Assembly (NCBI RefSeq): GCF_003688285.1
Contig: NZ_RCNT01000003.1
Coordinates: 131,501 to 195,500, forward strand
Direction: 5' to 3'
DNA: 64,000 nt
From: Rhodophyticola porphyridii
GTDB taxonomy: Bacteria > Pseudomonadota > Alphaproteobacteria > Rhodobacterales > Rhodobacteraceae
A program made the position numbers and the translations under genes. The notes under the pieces were generated by a model. It searched no databases. It was not told the origin of the DNA and saw nothing but the letters and a program-made list of their open reading frames with translations. Within the stretch, counting starts at the first letter, position 1; every line of letters begins with the position of its first letter. Below, piece after piece: positions 1 to 8,895 of the stretch.

Positions 1-175
1 CATCCGTCGCCACGGTCCAGTTCGGATCCTCGGGCGTGTAGGAGGCCAGCATCAACGCAAGCGCCACTCCGAGCACACATAGCAGCAGGCCCAGAAGCTC
101 CTTGCCGCGACGCTCGATTGCGGCCTGCATCCGGCTGTCAAGAAGCGGGTCTCTCTGTCGTGTCTGATACGCCAT
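1..175 (-). CDS. ftsK: DNA translocase FtsK, N-terminal fragment
   Basis: Only the first 58 codons are inside the window; the gene runs off the left edge. The visible part is a charged cytoplasmic leader followed by a hydrophobic helix (about residues 27-45) and then a polar segment with YTPEDPNW, the usual end of the first membrane helix of alphaproteobacterial FtsK. FtsK couples septation to chromosome dimer resolution, but the motor and gamma domains lie outside the window. The gene starts 12 bp after the aminotransferase gene on the same strand, so it is probably the last gene of an amidase-aminotransferase-ftsK unit. The call rests on the short N-terminus and this gene order. Confidence 0.75.
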   Translation of the reverse strand, partial: MAYQTRQRDPLLDSRMQAAIERRGKELLGLLLCVLGVALALMLASYTPEDPNWTVATD

Positions 176-187
176 TTCCGTTCTACC

Positions 188-1369
188 TCACCGATACAGG
201 CAATCACGGAGCTTGATCAGCCCGCGCTGCATTTCTTCCTTGTCGGCCACCATCGCCACGCGAATCCGGTCCGCGCCGGGCGTATGCCCGCCGACATCGC
301 GCGCCAGATAGGCACCGGGCAGAACCCGGACGCCCGTCTCGCGCCATAACTTCATTGTCGCGGCTTCGCCGTCATCCACCGGAAGCCACAGGAAAAACCC
401 CGCTTCCGGCGGAGAGTATCCCTGGATATCGCCGAGAATCTCATCGGCGATCGCATATTTTTCCGCGTAAAGCGCACGATTGGCGACAACATGATCTTCA
501 TCTTGCCAGACCCGCTCGGCGACCGCCTGCAATGGCATGGGCAGGGGGGCACCCGCATAGGCGCGAAGCTGTTTCAGCCGCGCGATGCTGTCGGCGCCAC
601 CAGCTGCAAAGCCCGACCGCAGACCGGGCAGATTCGACCGTTTCGAGAGCGAATGAAAGATCACCACCCGGTCGGGATGCGCGCCAAGCTCCCGTGCCAC
701 CTGAAGCGCGCCCGGGGGTGGGGTATCGCGATAAATCTCGGAATAGCACTCATCTGCGAAAATCTGGAAGTCATGACGCTCGGCCAGCGCGATCAGGCCG
801 CTCCAATACGCCCGGTCCGCGACCGCGCCCTGCGGGTTCGCGGGAGAGCAGATATAGGCGACGGCGACCCGGTTCAGCACGGTTTCGGGTAAGCTGCCGT
901 AGTCAGGCAGATTGCCCGTCGCCTCGGTCGCGGGAACGTAAATCGGCTCTGCACCCACGGCCAGCGCCGCCACTGCGTAGACCTGATAGAAAGGGTTCGG
1001 CGTCAGCACTACGGGGCGCTTGCCCGCCTTGGTTTCGGGGCAAAGCGCGATCAGCGCGTTGAACAGCCCCTCCCGCGTGCCATTCAGCGGCAAAACCTGC
1101 CGCGCGGCGTCAACCGTCACGCCATATCGGCGCGCGATCCAGTCGGCGATCGCCTGTTGTAAGGCCGGCGTGCCGTCATTCGCGGGATATTGGCCAAAAC
1201 CGTCGACATTCTCCGACAGCACGCCCCTGACCCAATCCGGAAACCTATGGCGCGGCTCGCCAATGGTCATCACAATCGGCTCGCCCCCCGGTTCATGGGA
1301 ATCAAGCAGGGTCCGCAAACGCGGAAACGCATATTCTGGCAGGTCCGAAAACCGCTCGGGGAAAATCAT
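188..1369 (-). CDS. PLP-dependent aminotransferase (class I/II, DapC-like)
   Basis: A 393-residue fold-type I aminotransferase. It has the Asn/Asp cofactor contacts (SPANPQG; ADECYSE) and the PLP lysine in SLSKRSNLPGLRSGF, a wording typical of succinyldiaminopimelate aminotransferases (DapC) that act in lysine and peptidoglycan precursor synthesis. Substrate cannot be settled from sequence alone. The ATG is preceded by GAGG at good spacing. It lies between an amidase gene (117 bp upstream) and ftsK (12 bp downstream), all on the minus strand, a conserved order in Rhodobacterales. Confidence 0.85.
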   Translation of the reverse strand: MIFPERFSDLPEYAFPRLRTLLDSHEPGGEPIVMTIGEPRHRFPDWVRGVLSENVDGFGQYPANDGTPALQQAIADWIARRYGVTVDAARQVLPLNGTREGLFNALIALCPETKAGKRPVVLTPNPFYQVYAVAALAVGAEPIYVPATEATGNLPDYGSLPETVLNRVAVAYICSPANPQGAVADRAYWSGLIALAERHDFQIFADECYSEIYRDTPPPGALQVARELGAHPDRVVIFHSLSKRSNLPGLRSGFAAGGADSIARLKQLRAYAGAPLPMPLQAVAERVWQDEDHVVANRALYAEKYAIADEILGDIQGYSPPEAGFFLWLPVDDGEAATMKLWRETGVRVLPGAYLARDVGGHTPGADRIRVAMVADKEEMQRGLIKLRDCLYR

Positions 1370-1486
1370 ATGTGCCTCGGTTTCAGGATCATGACGCCCT
1401 GATTTGGCAACAGGTTACCCGCCAAGACCGCGCGGGTCCAGAAAAACGAGCTATTTCAGGCCGTAAAGGCGCGGTGTCTGTGGCGA

Positions 1487-2815
1487 TTAGGCCAATACCG
1501 CCTCTGCCGCGGCCGCGATGCGCAGAAGTTGTGGCTCAGCCATCGGCGGACACAATATCATGATACCGGTTGAGGGCACACCTGTCGGCAGGGTCACTCC
1601 GCATAGCCCCATCAGGTTGCCGACACGGGTGTTTCTGAGCGTCAGAAGGTTTTCAGCCACGAAATACGCGTCATCGCTCAGCAACCGTTCGGCATGTGCG
1701 GGCAGGTTCGCCGCCGTCGGCAAGAGCACCGCGTCATAGGCGGCCGTCTCCCGTGCCCAGTCCTGGCGAAGCCGCCGCAGACGTTGCCATCCGGCCACGA
1801 ATTCAGGCGCGCTGACCTCGCGGCCCTGCCGAAACCGCTCCCGGATGCGGTCAAACATCTTTTCAGGCGCCGCTTCGATCACATCTCCCCAAGTGCCATA
1901 CGCCTCACCGGTGAACAGCATCAGGGTCGTCTGCATAGCCTCGTCAATCGCGGGAACGTTGCCGGTTTCTATATGGGCACCCGCAGCACCAAGCCGGTCC
2001 AGCGCGGATTGAAACGCCGCGCCGGGCCCGTCCCGGACATCGCTGGAGTACGGTTCCAGAACCAGAAACCGTTTGCCAGAGAGGTGCGCACCCGTCAGGT
2101 CGACCGGTTTCGCCCCTTCCATCACCGCCAGAAGATGCACCGCATCCTCGACCGTTCTGGTCAGGGGTCCGACCGTATCGAAGCTTGCAGCCAGCGGCAC
2201 GACCCCCTTCAGGCTCAGCCGCCCGTGGGTGGTTTTCAGCCCGACCAGATCGTTATAGGCCGCCGGCAGGCGGACGGAGCCACCCGTGTCCGACCCGATG
2301 CCCGCTGCCGCCAGACCGAACGCGACCGAAGCCGCCGCGCCGGAAGATGATCCGCCGGGCACCAGATCGGCATCGTTGACGTTGGGTGGCGTCGCGGTCT
2401 TGGGGTTCAGGCCAAGCCCCGAGAAGGCCAGTTCCGTCATATGCGTCTTGCCAAGACAGATCAGCCCGGCGCGTGTGGCACGGGCCAGAACCTCGGCATC
2501 TTCTGCGGGCACACGGCCTTTCAGCAGGGCCGATCCGGCCTCCGTCGGCAAACCGGCGGTATCGAACAGGTCCTTCCACGAAATCGGCACACCATCCAGC
2601 AGACCGTGGCGCTGGCCACTCCTGGCGCGCAGCGCCGCCGCCCGGGCCTCCGCAAGGGCGCGATCTGGTGTCAGCATCGTATAGATCCGGTCCCTGTGGG
2701 GATGCGCGCCGCTGGCTTGCAGATAGGCTTCGGTCAGCTCCACCGGGTCGATCTCTCCGTCACCGATCGCACGGCCCAGATTGCTTGCACTCAAGCTTTG
2801 CCAATCGTCCCGCAT
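1487..2815 (-). CDS. Amidase, amidase-signature family
   Basis: A 442-residue amidase-signature hydrolase. The Ser-cisSer-Lys triad is visible: Lys in SWKDLFDT, the Gly/Ser-rich stretch GGSSSGAAASV carrying the cis-Ser, and the nucleophile Ser in SDTGGSVRLPA. Related proteins include aryl/acyl amidases and the GatA subunit, but there is no gatC or gatB beside it and the protein is shorter than most GatA, so a stand-alone amidase of unknown substrate is favoured. It diverges from the FAD hydroxylase gene across an 87-bp gap and probably leads the minus-strand unit with the aminotransferase and ftsK. Confidence 0.85.
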   Translation of the reverse strand: MRDDWQSLSASNLGRAIGDGEIDPVELTEAYLQASGAHPHRDRIYTMLTPDRALAEARAAALRARSGQRHGLLDGVPISWKDLFDTAGLPTEAGSALLKGRVPAEDAEVLARATRAGLICLGKTHMTELAFSGLGLNPKTATPPNVNDADLVPGGSSSGAAASVAFGLAAAGIGSDTGGSVRLPAAYNDLVGLKTTHGRLSLKGVVPLAASFDTVGPLTRTVEDAVHLLAVMEGAKPVDLTGAHLSGKRFLVLEPYSSDVRDGPGAAFQSALDRLGAAGAHIETGNVPAIDEAMQTTLMLFTGEAYGTWGDVIEAAPEKMFDRIRERFRQGREVSAPEFVAGWQRLRRLRQDWARETAAYDAVLLPTAANLPAHAERLLSDDAYFVAENLLTLRNTRVGNLMGLCGVTLPTGVPSTGIMILCPPMAEPQLLRIAAAAEAVLA

Positions 2816-2902
2816 ATCCCTGCCCCCGTCATGGTGTCGCGGGTCACGCTATCCGGGCGCAGTTCGTTGGACAATCCTTGCCGCACCTGCATATTCCTCC
2901 TC

Positions 2903-4126
2903 ATGGCACATGACGCAGATATCCTGATTGTTGGTGGCGGGCTGAACGGTCCCTGCCTCGCGCTGGCCCTGTCGCAGGCCGGGTTCTCGACCGTGGTTCT
3001 GGACGCGCTCAGCGCCGAAAACAGGGGCGCGGACGCGTTTGACGGGCGGTCATATGCGCTGGCTCTGGCCTCTACCCGGCTGCTGGCGGCACTTGGCCTC
3101 TGGGACGATCTGGTGGCGCAGGCACAACCGATCTTGGAGATCACGGCCAGCGACGGTCGCGCGGGCGAAGGGCCTTCGCCCTTCTTCCTGCATTTCGATC
3201 ATGCCGAAATCGAGGAAGGCCCGATGGGCCATATGATTGAAGACCGCTATCTGCGTCAGGCCCTGCTTGCCGCGATGGAGGCCGACCCGCGTATCACCCA
3301 CCGGCCCGGCGCGCGCGTGACCGCCCAAGATACCGCAACCGGCGCCAGTGTGACGCTGGAGGACGGAACCACGCTGTCCGGGCGTCTGCTTGTCGGGGCC
3401 GATGGCCGGCAAAGCGGCACCGCCGCGCGCGCCGGGATCAAGCGCACCGGATGGGAGTATGGCCAGACAGCGCTGGTTTGTGCCATCGCCCATGAAAAAC
3501 CTCACAATGGCATTGCGCATCAGTTCTTCATGCCACCCGGCCCGCTTGCGATCCTGCCGCTTCCAGGCAACCGCTCCTCCATCGTATGGAGTGAGACCCA
3601 TGCCGCCGCCGCAAAGCTCACCGCGATGGATGACGCAGGGTATCTGGACCATCTGCGTCCACGCTTCGGCGATTTCCTGGGCGAGATCCGGCTTGAAGGG
3701 CGGCGGTTCAGCTATCCGCTCGGGCTGAGCCTCGCCAACAGGTTTGTCGCGCCGCATCTGGCGCTTGTCGGCGATGCGGCCCACGGGGTTCACCCGATCG
3801 CGGGGCAGGGCCTGAACCTCGGCTTCCGCGATGTCGCGGCCCTTGCCGAAGTCCTGACGGATGCCAGACGCCGGGGCGAGGATTTCGCTGCGCTGGATGT
3901 GCTGGAACGCTATCAAAGCTGGCGCAGGTTCGACACTGCCGCCTTGGCCGCGGCGACGGACGCGTTCAACCGGCTGTTCTCAAATGACAACCCGGTTCTT
4001 CGCGGAACACGGGATATTGGGTTGGGAGTGGTCAATGCGCTGCCCGGCATCCGGCGCAGGTTCATTCGCGAAGCCGCTGGCCTGACAGGGGACCTGCCCC
4101 GTCTGCTGCAGGGGCGGCCACTGTGA
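2903..4126 (+). CDS. UbiH/UbiF/COQ6-family FAD-dependent hydroxylase
   Basis: A 407-residue class A flavoprotein monooxygenase of the ubiquinone-biosynthesis type. It opens with the Rossmann motif ILIVGGGLNGP for the FAD ADP moiety. The second FAD motif (LVGDAAHGVHPIAGQGLN, near residue 287) is the UbiH-family signature. Members hydroxylate the ring of the ubiquinone precursor at C4, C5 or C6; the position cannot be told here. The start at MAHDADILIV places the dinucleotide motif at the N-terminus; the frame is open far upstream but that part lies antisense to the amidase gene. Confidence 0.85.
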   Translation: MAHDADILIVGGGLNGPCLALALSQAGFSTVVLDALSAENRGADAFDGRSYALALASTRLLAALGLWDDLVAQAQPILEITASDGRAGEGPSPFFLHFDHAEIEEGPMGHMIEDRYLRQALLAAMEADPRITHRPGARVTAQDTATGASVTLEDGTTLSGRLLVGADGRQSGTAARAGIKRTGWEYGQTALVCAIAHEKPHNGIAHQFFMPPGPLAILPLPGNRSSIVWSETHAAAAKLTAMDDAGYLDHLRPRFGDFLGEIRLEGRRFSYPLGLSLANRFVAPHLALVGDAAHGVHPIAGQGLNLGFRDVAALAEVLTDARRRGEDFAALDVLERYQSWRRFDTAALAAATDAFNRLFSNDNPVLRGTRDIGLGVVNALPGIRRRFIREAAGLTGDLPRLLQGRPL

Positions 4127-4136
4127 CGGCAATGAC

Positions 4137-4319
4137 TCAGTCGAGTTTCCGCGCTTCCTCTTCCAGCATGATCGGAATGCCGTTCCGGATCGGAAAAGCC
4201 AGATGCGCCGCCTTGGAAATCAACTCCTGCGCGTCTGCGTCATAGCTCAGCGGCGCATGGGTCAGCGGGCACACCAACGCTTCGATCATGCGCCGATCGG
4301 CGAGCGGGTCAGCACTCAT
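4137..4319 (-). CDS. Trm112 family zinc-ribbon-like small protein
   Basis: A 60-residue protein with the Trm112/YcaR pattern: [10 protein letters not shown] near the N-terminus and [11 protein letters not shown] near the C-terminus. Only one cysteine is left (CPLT), so the metal site of some family members is absent. Eukaryotic Trm112 activates methyltransferases; the bacterial role is unclear. Its ATG overlaps the stop region of the preceding Lon-N domain gene (4 bp shared), so the two are translationally coupled. Confidence 0.85.
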   Translation of the reverse strand: MSADPLADRRMIEALVCPLTHAPLSYDADAQELISKAAHLAFPIRNGIPIMLEEEARKLD

Positions 4320-4960
4320 TGCAGGATTTCCTCCGTCGTTCCTCCGCGCAGCGCGAACTCGATCAGGGTCACCAGCGTTTCGCGCCTCGTGCCCAGCGAG
4401 GGTGCCTCCAGCAACGCCTGTTTCTCCTCGGGCTCGAAGGGGCACAGCATGGAGAGCGAATTGATCAGCAACTCGTCTTCGGCGTCCTTCAGGCTGTCCC
4501 AGTCCGTCGACAGCGACAACGCCTCGAAATACCGGGACAGAAGGTCGAGAAAACGCGGACGATCGAAACTGCGGTCCTTTTCCACACCGCCCAGATCGCC
4601 TTCGAACCCTTCCCAGGAGATATCGGCCTTGAGATAGGGGCTGAAGCCCGAAACCTCGCGTGTCACGCGATAACGCGAGATGCCGCTGAGGGTGATCATG
4701 TAGCGCCCGTCTTCGGTTTCGGAAAACTGCGTGACGCGGCCCGCGCATCCAATCGCATGCAAGCGCTTGTCGCTCTTGCCGGGCACTTCGCGCGGCTGAA
4801 CCATGCCGATCAGCCGGTGTGAGGTCTTGAGCGCATCATCGAGCATCGCGAGATAGCGTGGCTCGAAGATATGCAGGGGAAGGCGTGATCGCGGCAGGAG
4901 CAATGCCCCCGGCAACGGGAACAACGGGATCGTCTGGGGAAGATCAGCAGGTGACATCAT
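4316..4960 (-). CDS. LON peptidase substrate-binding domain protein
   Basis: A 214-residue protein made up of the Lon N-terminal (PUA-like) domain only: [20 protein letters not shown], then [14 protein letters not shown] and GCAGRVTQF. There is no AAA+ or protease part, which is normal for this stand-alone family. Function is not established; it presumably binds unfolded or damaged protein. It forms a two-gene unit with the Trm112-like gene and follows the CnoX-like thioredoxin gene by 25 bp, suggesting a shared transcript. Confidence 0.85.
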   Translation of the reverse strand: MMSPADLPQTIPLFPLPGALLLPRSRLPLHIFEPRYLAMLDDALKTSHRLIGMVQPREVPGKSDKRLHAIGCAGRVTQFSETEDGRYMITLSGISRYRVTREVSGFSPYLKADISWEGFEGDLGGVEKDRSFDRPRFLDLLSRYFEALSLSTDWDSLKDAEDELLINSLSMLCPFEPEEKQALLEAPSLGTRRETLVTLIEFALRGGTTEEILQ

Positions 4961-4985
4961 GCCCCTTACCTAGCGCTCCGCGCGA

Positions 4986-5897
4986 TCAGGCAAAGATCAT
5001 CGAGCTGAGTTTCCGCCGTCCGGTCAGCACAATCGGATCTTCCGGCTTCAATGCATCGAAGATCGTGAAAAGCTGCGTCTTGGCGGCGCCATCGTTCCAG
5101 TCCCGGTCCCGGCGAAACAAATCCAACAGCTGCGTCACCGCATCCTCGACCTGACCAGCGGCGTGAAGCGCCAGCGCATAGTCGAACCTCGCCTGATGGT
5201 TGTCGGGTTCCGCCTCAACCGCGGCGGACAATTCGGCCAATGGGCCTGCATCCTGTGCCTGACGGGCCAGCTCCAACTGCGCGCGGGCCGCCTCGATCTC
5301 GGCCGCGGCGGCAATCGCGGTGGGAACATTCGCCAGAAAGGCTTCCGCCTGATCCAGTTCGCCCATGGCCAGATGCGCCCGGGCCAATCCGCCATAGGCC
5401 GCCGGATTCTCCGGCTCTTCGCCAAGAATCGCGGCAAAGGTCTGCGCCGCATCCACCGCAGCCCCTTCGTCCAGCATCGCCTCAGCCGCTTCGATGGCTT
5501 CGCCAAGACCGCCGTCATCACCAGAGAGGACGGAGAGTTTTTCGACGAAACGCTTGACCTCCGCTTCGGATACCGCCCCCTGAAACCCGTCTACGGGCTG
5601 GCCCTGATAGAACGCATAGACCGTCGGGATCGACTGAACCCGCAACTGCGCCGCGACCTGCTGGTTCTGGTCCACATCGACCTTCACCATTTTGACCTTA
5701 CCCTTGGCCGCGGCGACCGCCGCTTCAAGCTGGGGCCCAAGCGTCTTGCAGGGGCCGCACCACGGCGCCCAGAAATCGACGATGATCGGCACGTCCTTGC
5801 TGGCTTCCACGACATCGGCCATGAACGTCGCATCGCTGCTGTCCTTGATCAGATCGGCTGTGCCCGTTGCGCCTTGCGCCTGTCCAAATTCAAGCAT
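4986..5897 (-). CDS. CnoX/YbbN-type thioredoxin with TPR tail
   Basis: A 303-residue protein with an N-terminal thioredoxin domain (about residues 18-125; active site WCGPCK; cis-Pro in SIPTVYAF) and a C-terminal TPR region. This layout is that of CnoX (YbbN), a co-chaperone that forms mixed disulfides and hands clients to GroEL or DnaK. E. coli YbbN has a degenerate SxxC site; here both cysteines of CGPC are kept, so redox activity is likely. It is the first gene of the trx/Lon-N/Trm112 cluster on the minus strand. Confidence 0.88.
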   Translation of the reverse strand: MLEFGQAQGATGTADLIKDSSDATFMADVVEASKDVPIIVDFWAPWCGPCKTLGPQLEAAVAAAKGKVKMVKVDVDQNQQVAAQLRVQSIPTVYAFYQGQPVDGFQGAVSEAEVKRFVEKLSVLSGDDGGLGEAIEAAEAMLDEGAAVDAAQTFAAILGEEPENPAAYGGLARAHLAMGELDQAEAFLANVPTAIAAAAEIEAARAQLELARQAQDAGPLAELSAAVEAEPDNHQARFDYALALHAAGQVEDAVTQLLDLFRRDRDWNDGAAKTQLFTIFDALKPEDPIVLTGRRKLSSMIFA

Positions 5898-5964
5898 GGC
5901 TCATCTCCGTTCAACTCTCGTGCTTGCCTGTTATATGCGCCTGCGGCTCAGCCCCGCCAAGGGG

Positions 5965-6753
5965 TCACAGATCGAATGTGGCGAATACCGGTGCATGGTC
6001 GGACGGTTTTTCCCATCCCCGCGCATCACGCAACACGCGCGAGCTGTGGGCCGCGTTGGCGATATCCGGCGTGGCCCAGACATGATCGAGCCTGCGGCCC
6101 TTGTCCGCCGCATCCCAGTCCCGTGCCCGGTAGGACCACCAGGAATAAAGCTGCCCTTCGGGGATATCCTTGCGCGTCACGTCCACCCAACCGGCGCTGT
6201 CCTGCACCTGCGCAAGATGGTCGACCTCGATCGGTGTGTGGCTCACCACTTTAAGCAATTGCTTGTGGGACCAGACATCGTCTTCGCGGGGCGCGATGTT
6301 CAGATCGCCCACCAGAATGCTTTTCGCAGGGGTTTCCCCGTGAAACCAGTCCCGCATCTCCGTCAGAAAATCGAGCTTGTGGCCGAATTTCTCGTTCACC
6401 TCCCGATCCGGGAGATCACCACCGGCGGGGACGTAGAAGTTGTGAATGGTGACGCCGTTTTCCAACCTGGCCGCCACATGGCGCGCATCGCCCCGGGCAA
6501 CAAAATCGCGATGGCCCACGTCTTCGACCAGCAGTTTCGACAAGATGGCCACGCCGTTATAGCCCTTCTGGCCACGCGCCACGATATGGCGATAGCCCGC
6601 CGCGGCGAACAGCTCGACCGGGATCTTGTCGACCGGCGATTTGCATTCCTGAAGGCACAGTACATCCGGCGCTTCCTCGCGAAGAAGCTTCGTCACAAGA
6701 TCCGCACGCAGCCGGACCGAGTTGATATTCCATGTGGCAAGGGAAAAGGACAT
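5965..6753 (-). CDS. xth: Exodeoxyribonuclease III
   Basis: A 262-residue EEP-fold AP endonuclease/3'-exonuclease for base excision repair. Visible landmarks are LATWNINSVR at the start, the metal-binding Glu in LQECKSP, GDLNIAPRE, and SDHAPVFATF at the end with the catalytic Asp-His. The start at MSFSLATW puts the first beta-strand at residue 4; the frame is open upstream but crosses a terminator hairpin and a short palindrome, so the longer reading is rejected. Confidence 0.93.
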   Translation of the reverse strand: MSFSLATWNINSVRLRADLVTKLLREEAPDVLCLQECKSPVDKIPVELFAAAGYRHIVARGQKGYNGVAILSKLLVEDVGHRDFVARGDARHVAARLENGVTIHNFYVPAGGDLPDREVNEKFGHKLDFLTEMRDWFHGETPAKSILVGDLNIAPREDDVWSHKQLLKVVSHTPIEVDHLAQVQDSAGWVDVTRKDIPEGQLYSWWSYRARDWDAADKGRRLDHVWATPDIANAAHSSRVLRDARGWEKPSDHAPVFATFDL

Positions 6754-6791
6754 CGGCGCATGCTCCGTCTGGCTAGGCCTCTGATCTAGGC

Positions 6792-6810
6792 TGCAAGCCC
6801 ACGGCTTGCA
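6792..6810. promoter_or_regulatory. Perfect short dyad upstream of xth
   Basis: TGCAAGCC and GGCTTGCA form an 8-bp dyad with a 3-nt spacer, ending 39 bp before the xth start codon. There is no T-run on either side, so it is not a typical terminator. It could be an operator or a leader hairpin of xth; no known repressor motif was recognised. Confidence 0.3.
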
Positions 6811-6832
6811 AACCGATTGCTGACATCGGCGC

Positions 6833-6862
6833 AAAAAAGGCCCGAACCGCGAGGTTCGGGCC
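6833..6862 (-). terminator. Rho-independent terminator (sRNA candidate / response regulator)
   Basis: GGCCCGAACC and GGTTCGGGCC make a perfect 10-bp stem with a 4-nt loop, followed on the minus strand by six Ts. It would end both read-through from the response regulator gene, 83 bp upstream, and the candidate small RNA that starts near 6881. Confidence 0.9.
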
Positions 6863-6881
6863 AGTCCAACAGGGAGGTAGT
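6833..6881 (-). ncRNA. Candidate FnrL-dependent small RNA, about 49 nt
   Basis: An FNR-type box (6915-6928), a -10-like TAATCT (6893-6888 on the minus strand) and a strong terminator are correctly spaced for a class II FNR promoter with a start near 6880-6881. The predicted transcript is an unstructured 5' part with ACTACCTCCCTG, complementary to Shine-Dalgarno sequences, followed by the terminator stem-loop. No ORF of useful length is present (an ATG just upstream hits a stop after four codons). The promoter elements are seen directly; that an RNA is made is inference. Confidence 0.5.
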
Positions 6882-6914
6882 GCGTAAAGATTATTCGCAA
6901 CTCATGGTTGCGCC

Positions 6915-6928
6915 TTGATCTCAATCAA
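6915..6928. promoter_or_regulatory. FNR/FnrL box TTGATCTCAATCAA
   Basis: A perfect match to the TTGAT-N4-ATCAA consensus used by FNR/FnrL oxygen sensors. It lies 17 bp beyond the stop codon of the response regulator gene, in an intergenic strip, and its centre is about 41 bp from the predicted minus-strand start near 6880. Confidence 0.8.
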
Positions 6929-6944
6929 TCTCGCAATGCGCGCG

Positions 6945-7631
6945 TCAGGCAACCAGCCGGTATCCGCCACTTTCGGTCACCAGAAGCCGCGCGTTGGACG
7001 GATCGGGCTCGATCTTCTGGCGCAGGCGATAGATATGGGTCTCAAGCGTATGGGTGGTGACGCCCGCATTGTATCCCCAAACTTCATGTAGAAGAATATC
7101 TCGGGCAACCACACCATCCTGCGCGCGATAGAGGAACTTCAGGATATTCGTCTCTTTTTCGGTCAGCCTGATCTTCTTGTTGTCCTCGGTCTCCAGAAGC
7201 TTCATCGAGGGTTTGAACGTGTACGGCCCAAGCTGGAAGACAGCGTCTTCTGATTGCTCATGCTGGCGTAGTTGAGCGCGAATCCTGGCCAGAAGCACCG
7301 GAAACTTGAACGGCTTGGTTACATAGTCGTTGGCACCCGCATCCAGACCGAGGATCGTGTCGGCGTCACTGTCATGGCCCGTCAACATCAGGATCGGGCA
7401 TTTGACACCCTGCTTGCGCAAAAGGCGGCAGAGTTCGCGGCCATCGGTATCGGGCAGGCCCACGTCGAGGATCACGAGATCGTAGATCGCCTCTTTTGCG
7501 CGCTCCATCGCGCCCGCGCCGTTTCCGGCTTCGAAGACGTCGAATTCCTCGGTCATCACAAGTTGTTCGGACAGCGCCTCGCGCAGGTCCTCGTCATCAT
7601 CGACCAGCAGGATCTTTCGCAGTGTGGCCAT
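6945..7631 (-). CDS. OmpR-family response regulator (CenR-like)
   Basis: A 228-residue regulator with an N-terminal receiver domain (acidic pocket DDDED; phospho-acceptor Asp in ILDVGLP; Thr in LTGHDS; Lys in VTKPFKF) and a C-terminal winged helix (LTEKETNILKFL; HTLETHIYRLRQKIE; ESGGYRLVA). No sensor kinase gene is adjacent. The sequence resembles the essential orphan envelope regulator CenR of Rhodobacterales, but that identity is inferred from recollection. The start MATLRKILLV has a GAGG ribosome site nearby; the longer open frame upstream is rejected. It diverges from ribA. Confidence 0.85.
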   Translation of the reverse strand: MATLRKILLVDDDEDLREALSEQLVMTEEFDVFEAGNGAGAMERAKEAIYDLVILDVGLPDTDGRELCRLLRKQGVKCPILMLTGHDSDADTILGLDAGANDYVTKPFKFPVLLARIRAQLRQHEQSEDAVFQLGPYTFKPSMKLLETEDNKKIRLTEKETNILKFLYRAQDGVVARDILLHEVWGYNAGVTTHTLETHIYRLRQKIEPDPSNARLLVTESGGYRLVA

Positions 7632-7800
7632 GGTGTCTACCTCGTTTTCCTGTTTCTGCTCACCGACATGCGCGCCTTGCGTCAACTTGGCAAGACGGTC
7701 GAAAAGAACCTCACGCAGCCGTGTCAGGGTGGGAGCGAATGTTTCAAATTGCGACAGCAAAGGGTATGGAACGGAACATCCCGCGCTTATGTGAGAAAGA

Positions 7801-8895
7801 ATGAGCCTGATCCCCACCCCAGCCGAGTTGATGGCCCGCGCCCGCGCCGATCTGCGCGTGGGCTTGCCTGTGGTCCTCGGCGACGCGGCGGGCGGCGGGA
7901 TCGTCGCCCTGGCCGCTGAGCGGATAGGCGACGACCGGCTCGACGATCTGCGGGTTCTGTCGGCCGAGGTGACGGTTGCCATCACCGCGTGGCGCGCAGA
8001 GACGCTGAAGGCGCGAGCCTATGATGGCGATCTCGCGCGGCTGCGGTTGCCGGCCGAGGCCCGCGCGAACTGGGTACAGGCCATCGCCGACCCGGCTGAC
8101 GACCTGCGCGCGCCGATGAAGGGCCCGTTGCTGAGCCTGCGCGACGGAACCGCGGGCTTGCACCGTCTGGCGCTGCTTCTGGTGAAATCGGCGCAGTTGC
8201 TGCCCGCCGCGGTCATCGTGACGGTGCCCGATGCCCGCGCCATTGCCGAAAACCATGGCCTTACACTTCTTTGGGCCGACAGCGCGGTCGAAGATCTTGC
8301 CGCGCATCACCCCCTGCATCCGGTCGCCGCCGCGCGCCTGCCGCTGGAAGCGGCGGAGGCGGGGCGGTTGCATATCTTTCGCCCCGACAATGGCGGGATT
8401 GAGCATTACGCAATCGAAATCGGGCGCCCCGACCGCGCGAAACCCGTGCTTGCACGCATCCATTCCGCCTGTTTCACGGGCGATGTGCTTGGATCCCTGA
8501 AATGCGATTGCGGGCCTCAATTGCAGACCGCGCTGGCGGCAATGGCCTCCGAAGGCGCGGGGCTTCTGCTCTACCTCAATCAGGAAGGTCGCGGGATCGG
8601 TCTGGCCAACAAGATGCGCGCCTATTCCCTTCAGGATCAGGGGTTCGACACGGTCGAAGCCAATCACCGGCTTGGGTTCGAGGATGACGAAAGGGATTTT
8701 CGCCTCGGGGCCGAGTTGATCAAGACCATGGGCATCGATGCCGTTCGCCTGATGACGAACAATCCGCGCAAGGTGGAGATCATGGATCAGATGGGGGTAG
8801 CGGTGACCGAGCGCGTCCCGCTTGTCACCGGCACCAACCGGCACAATGCTCATTACCTGGCCACAAAAGCCGAGAAATCGGGGCATCTGCTTTGA
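7801..8895 (+). CDS. ribA: GTP cyclohydrolase II
   Basis: A 364-residue protein whose C-terminal 200 residues are a clear GTP cyclohydrolase II, the first step of riboflavin synthesis. The zinc ligands are in [17 protein letters not shown], and [16 protein letters not shown] plus [10 protein letters not shown] are the GTP-binding and catalytic motifs. The N-terminal 150 residues carry no motif I recognise; they may be a decayed RibB-like domain as in bifunctional RibBA, but the RibB acidic motifs are missing. I see no FMN riboswitch in the 169-bp leader. Confidence 0.9.
   Translation: MSLIPTPAELMARARADLRVGLPVVLGDAAGGGIVALAAERIGDDRLDDLRVLSAEVTVAITAWRAETLKARAYDGDLARLRLPAEARANWVQAIADPADDLRAPMKGPLLSLRDGTAGLHRLALLLVKSAQLLPAAVIVTVPDARAIAENHGLTLLWADSAVEDLAAHHPLHPVAAARLPLEAAEAGRLHIFRPDNGGIEHYAIEIGRPDRAKPVLARIHSACFTGDVLGSLKCDCGPQLQTALAAMASEGAGLLLYLNQEGRGIGLANKMRAYSLQDQGFDTVEANHRLGFEDDERDFRLGAELIKTMGIDAVRLMTNNPRKVEIMDQMGVAVTERVPLVTGTNRHNAHYLATKAEKSGHLL

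Noticed and set aside
5163-6254. Long open frame on the plus strand across the CnoX-like and xth genes
   Set aside because: It is antisense to two clear genes, has Arg/Pro-rich composition typical of shadow frames in GC-rich DNA and no recognisable motif.
7632-7800. FMN riboswitch before ribA
   Set aside because: The conserved RFN core sequences are not present in this leader.
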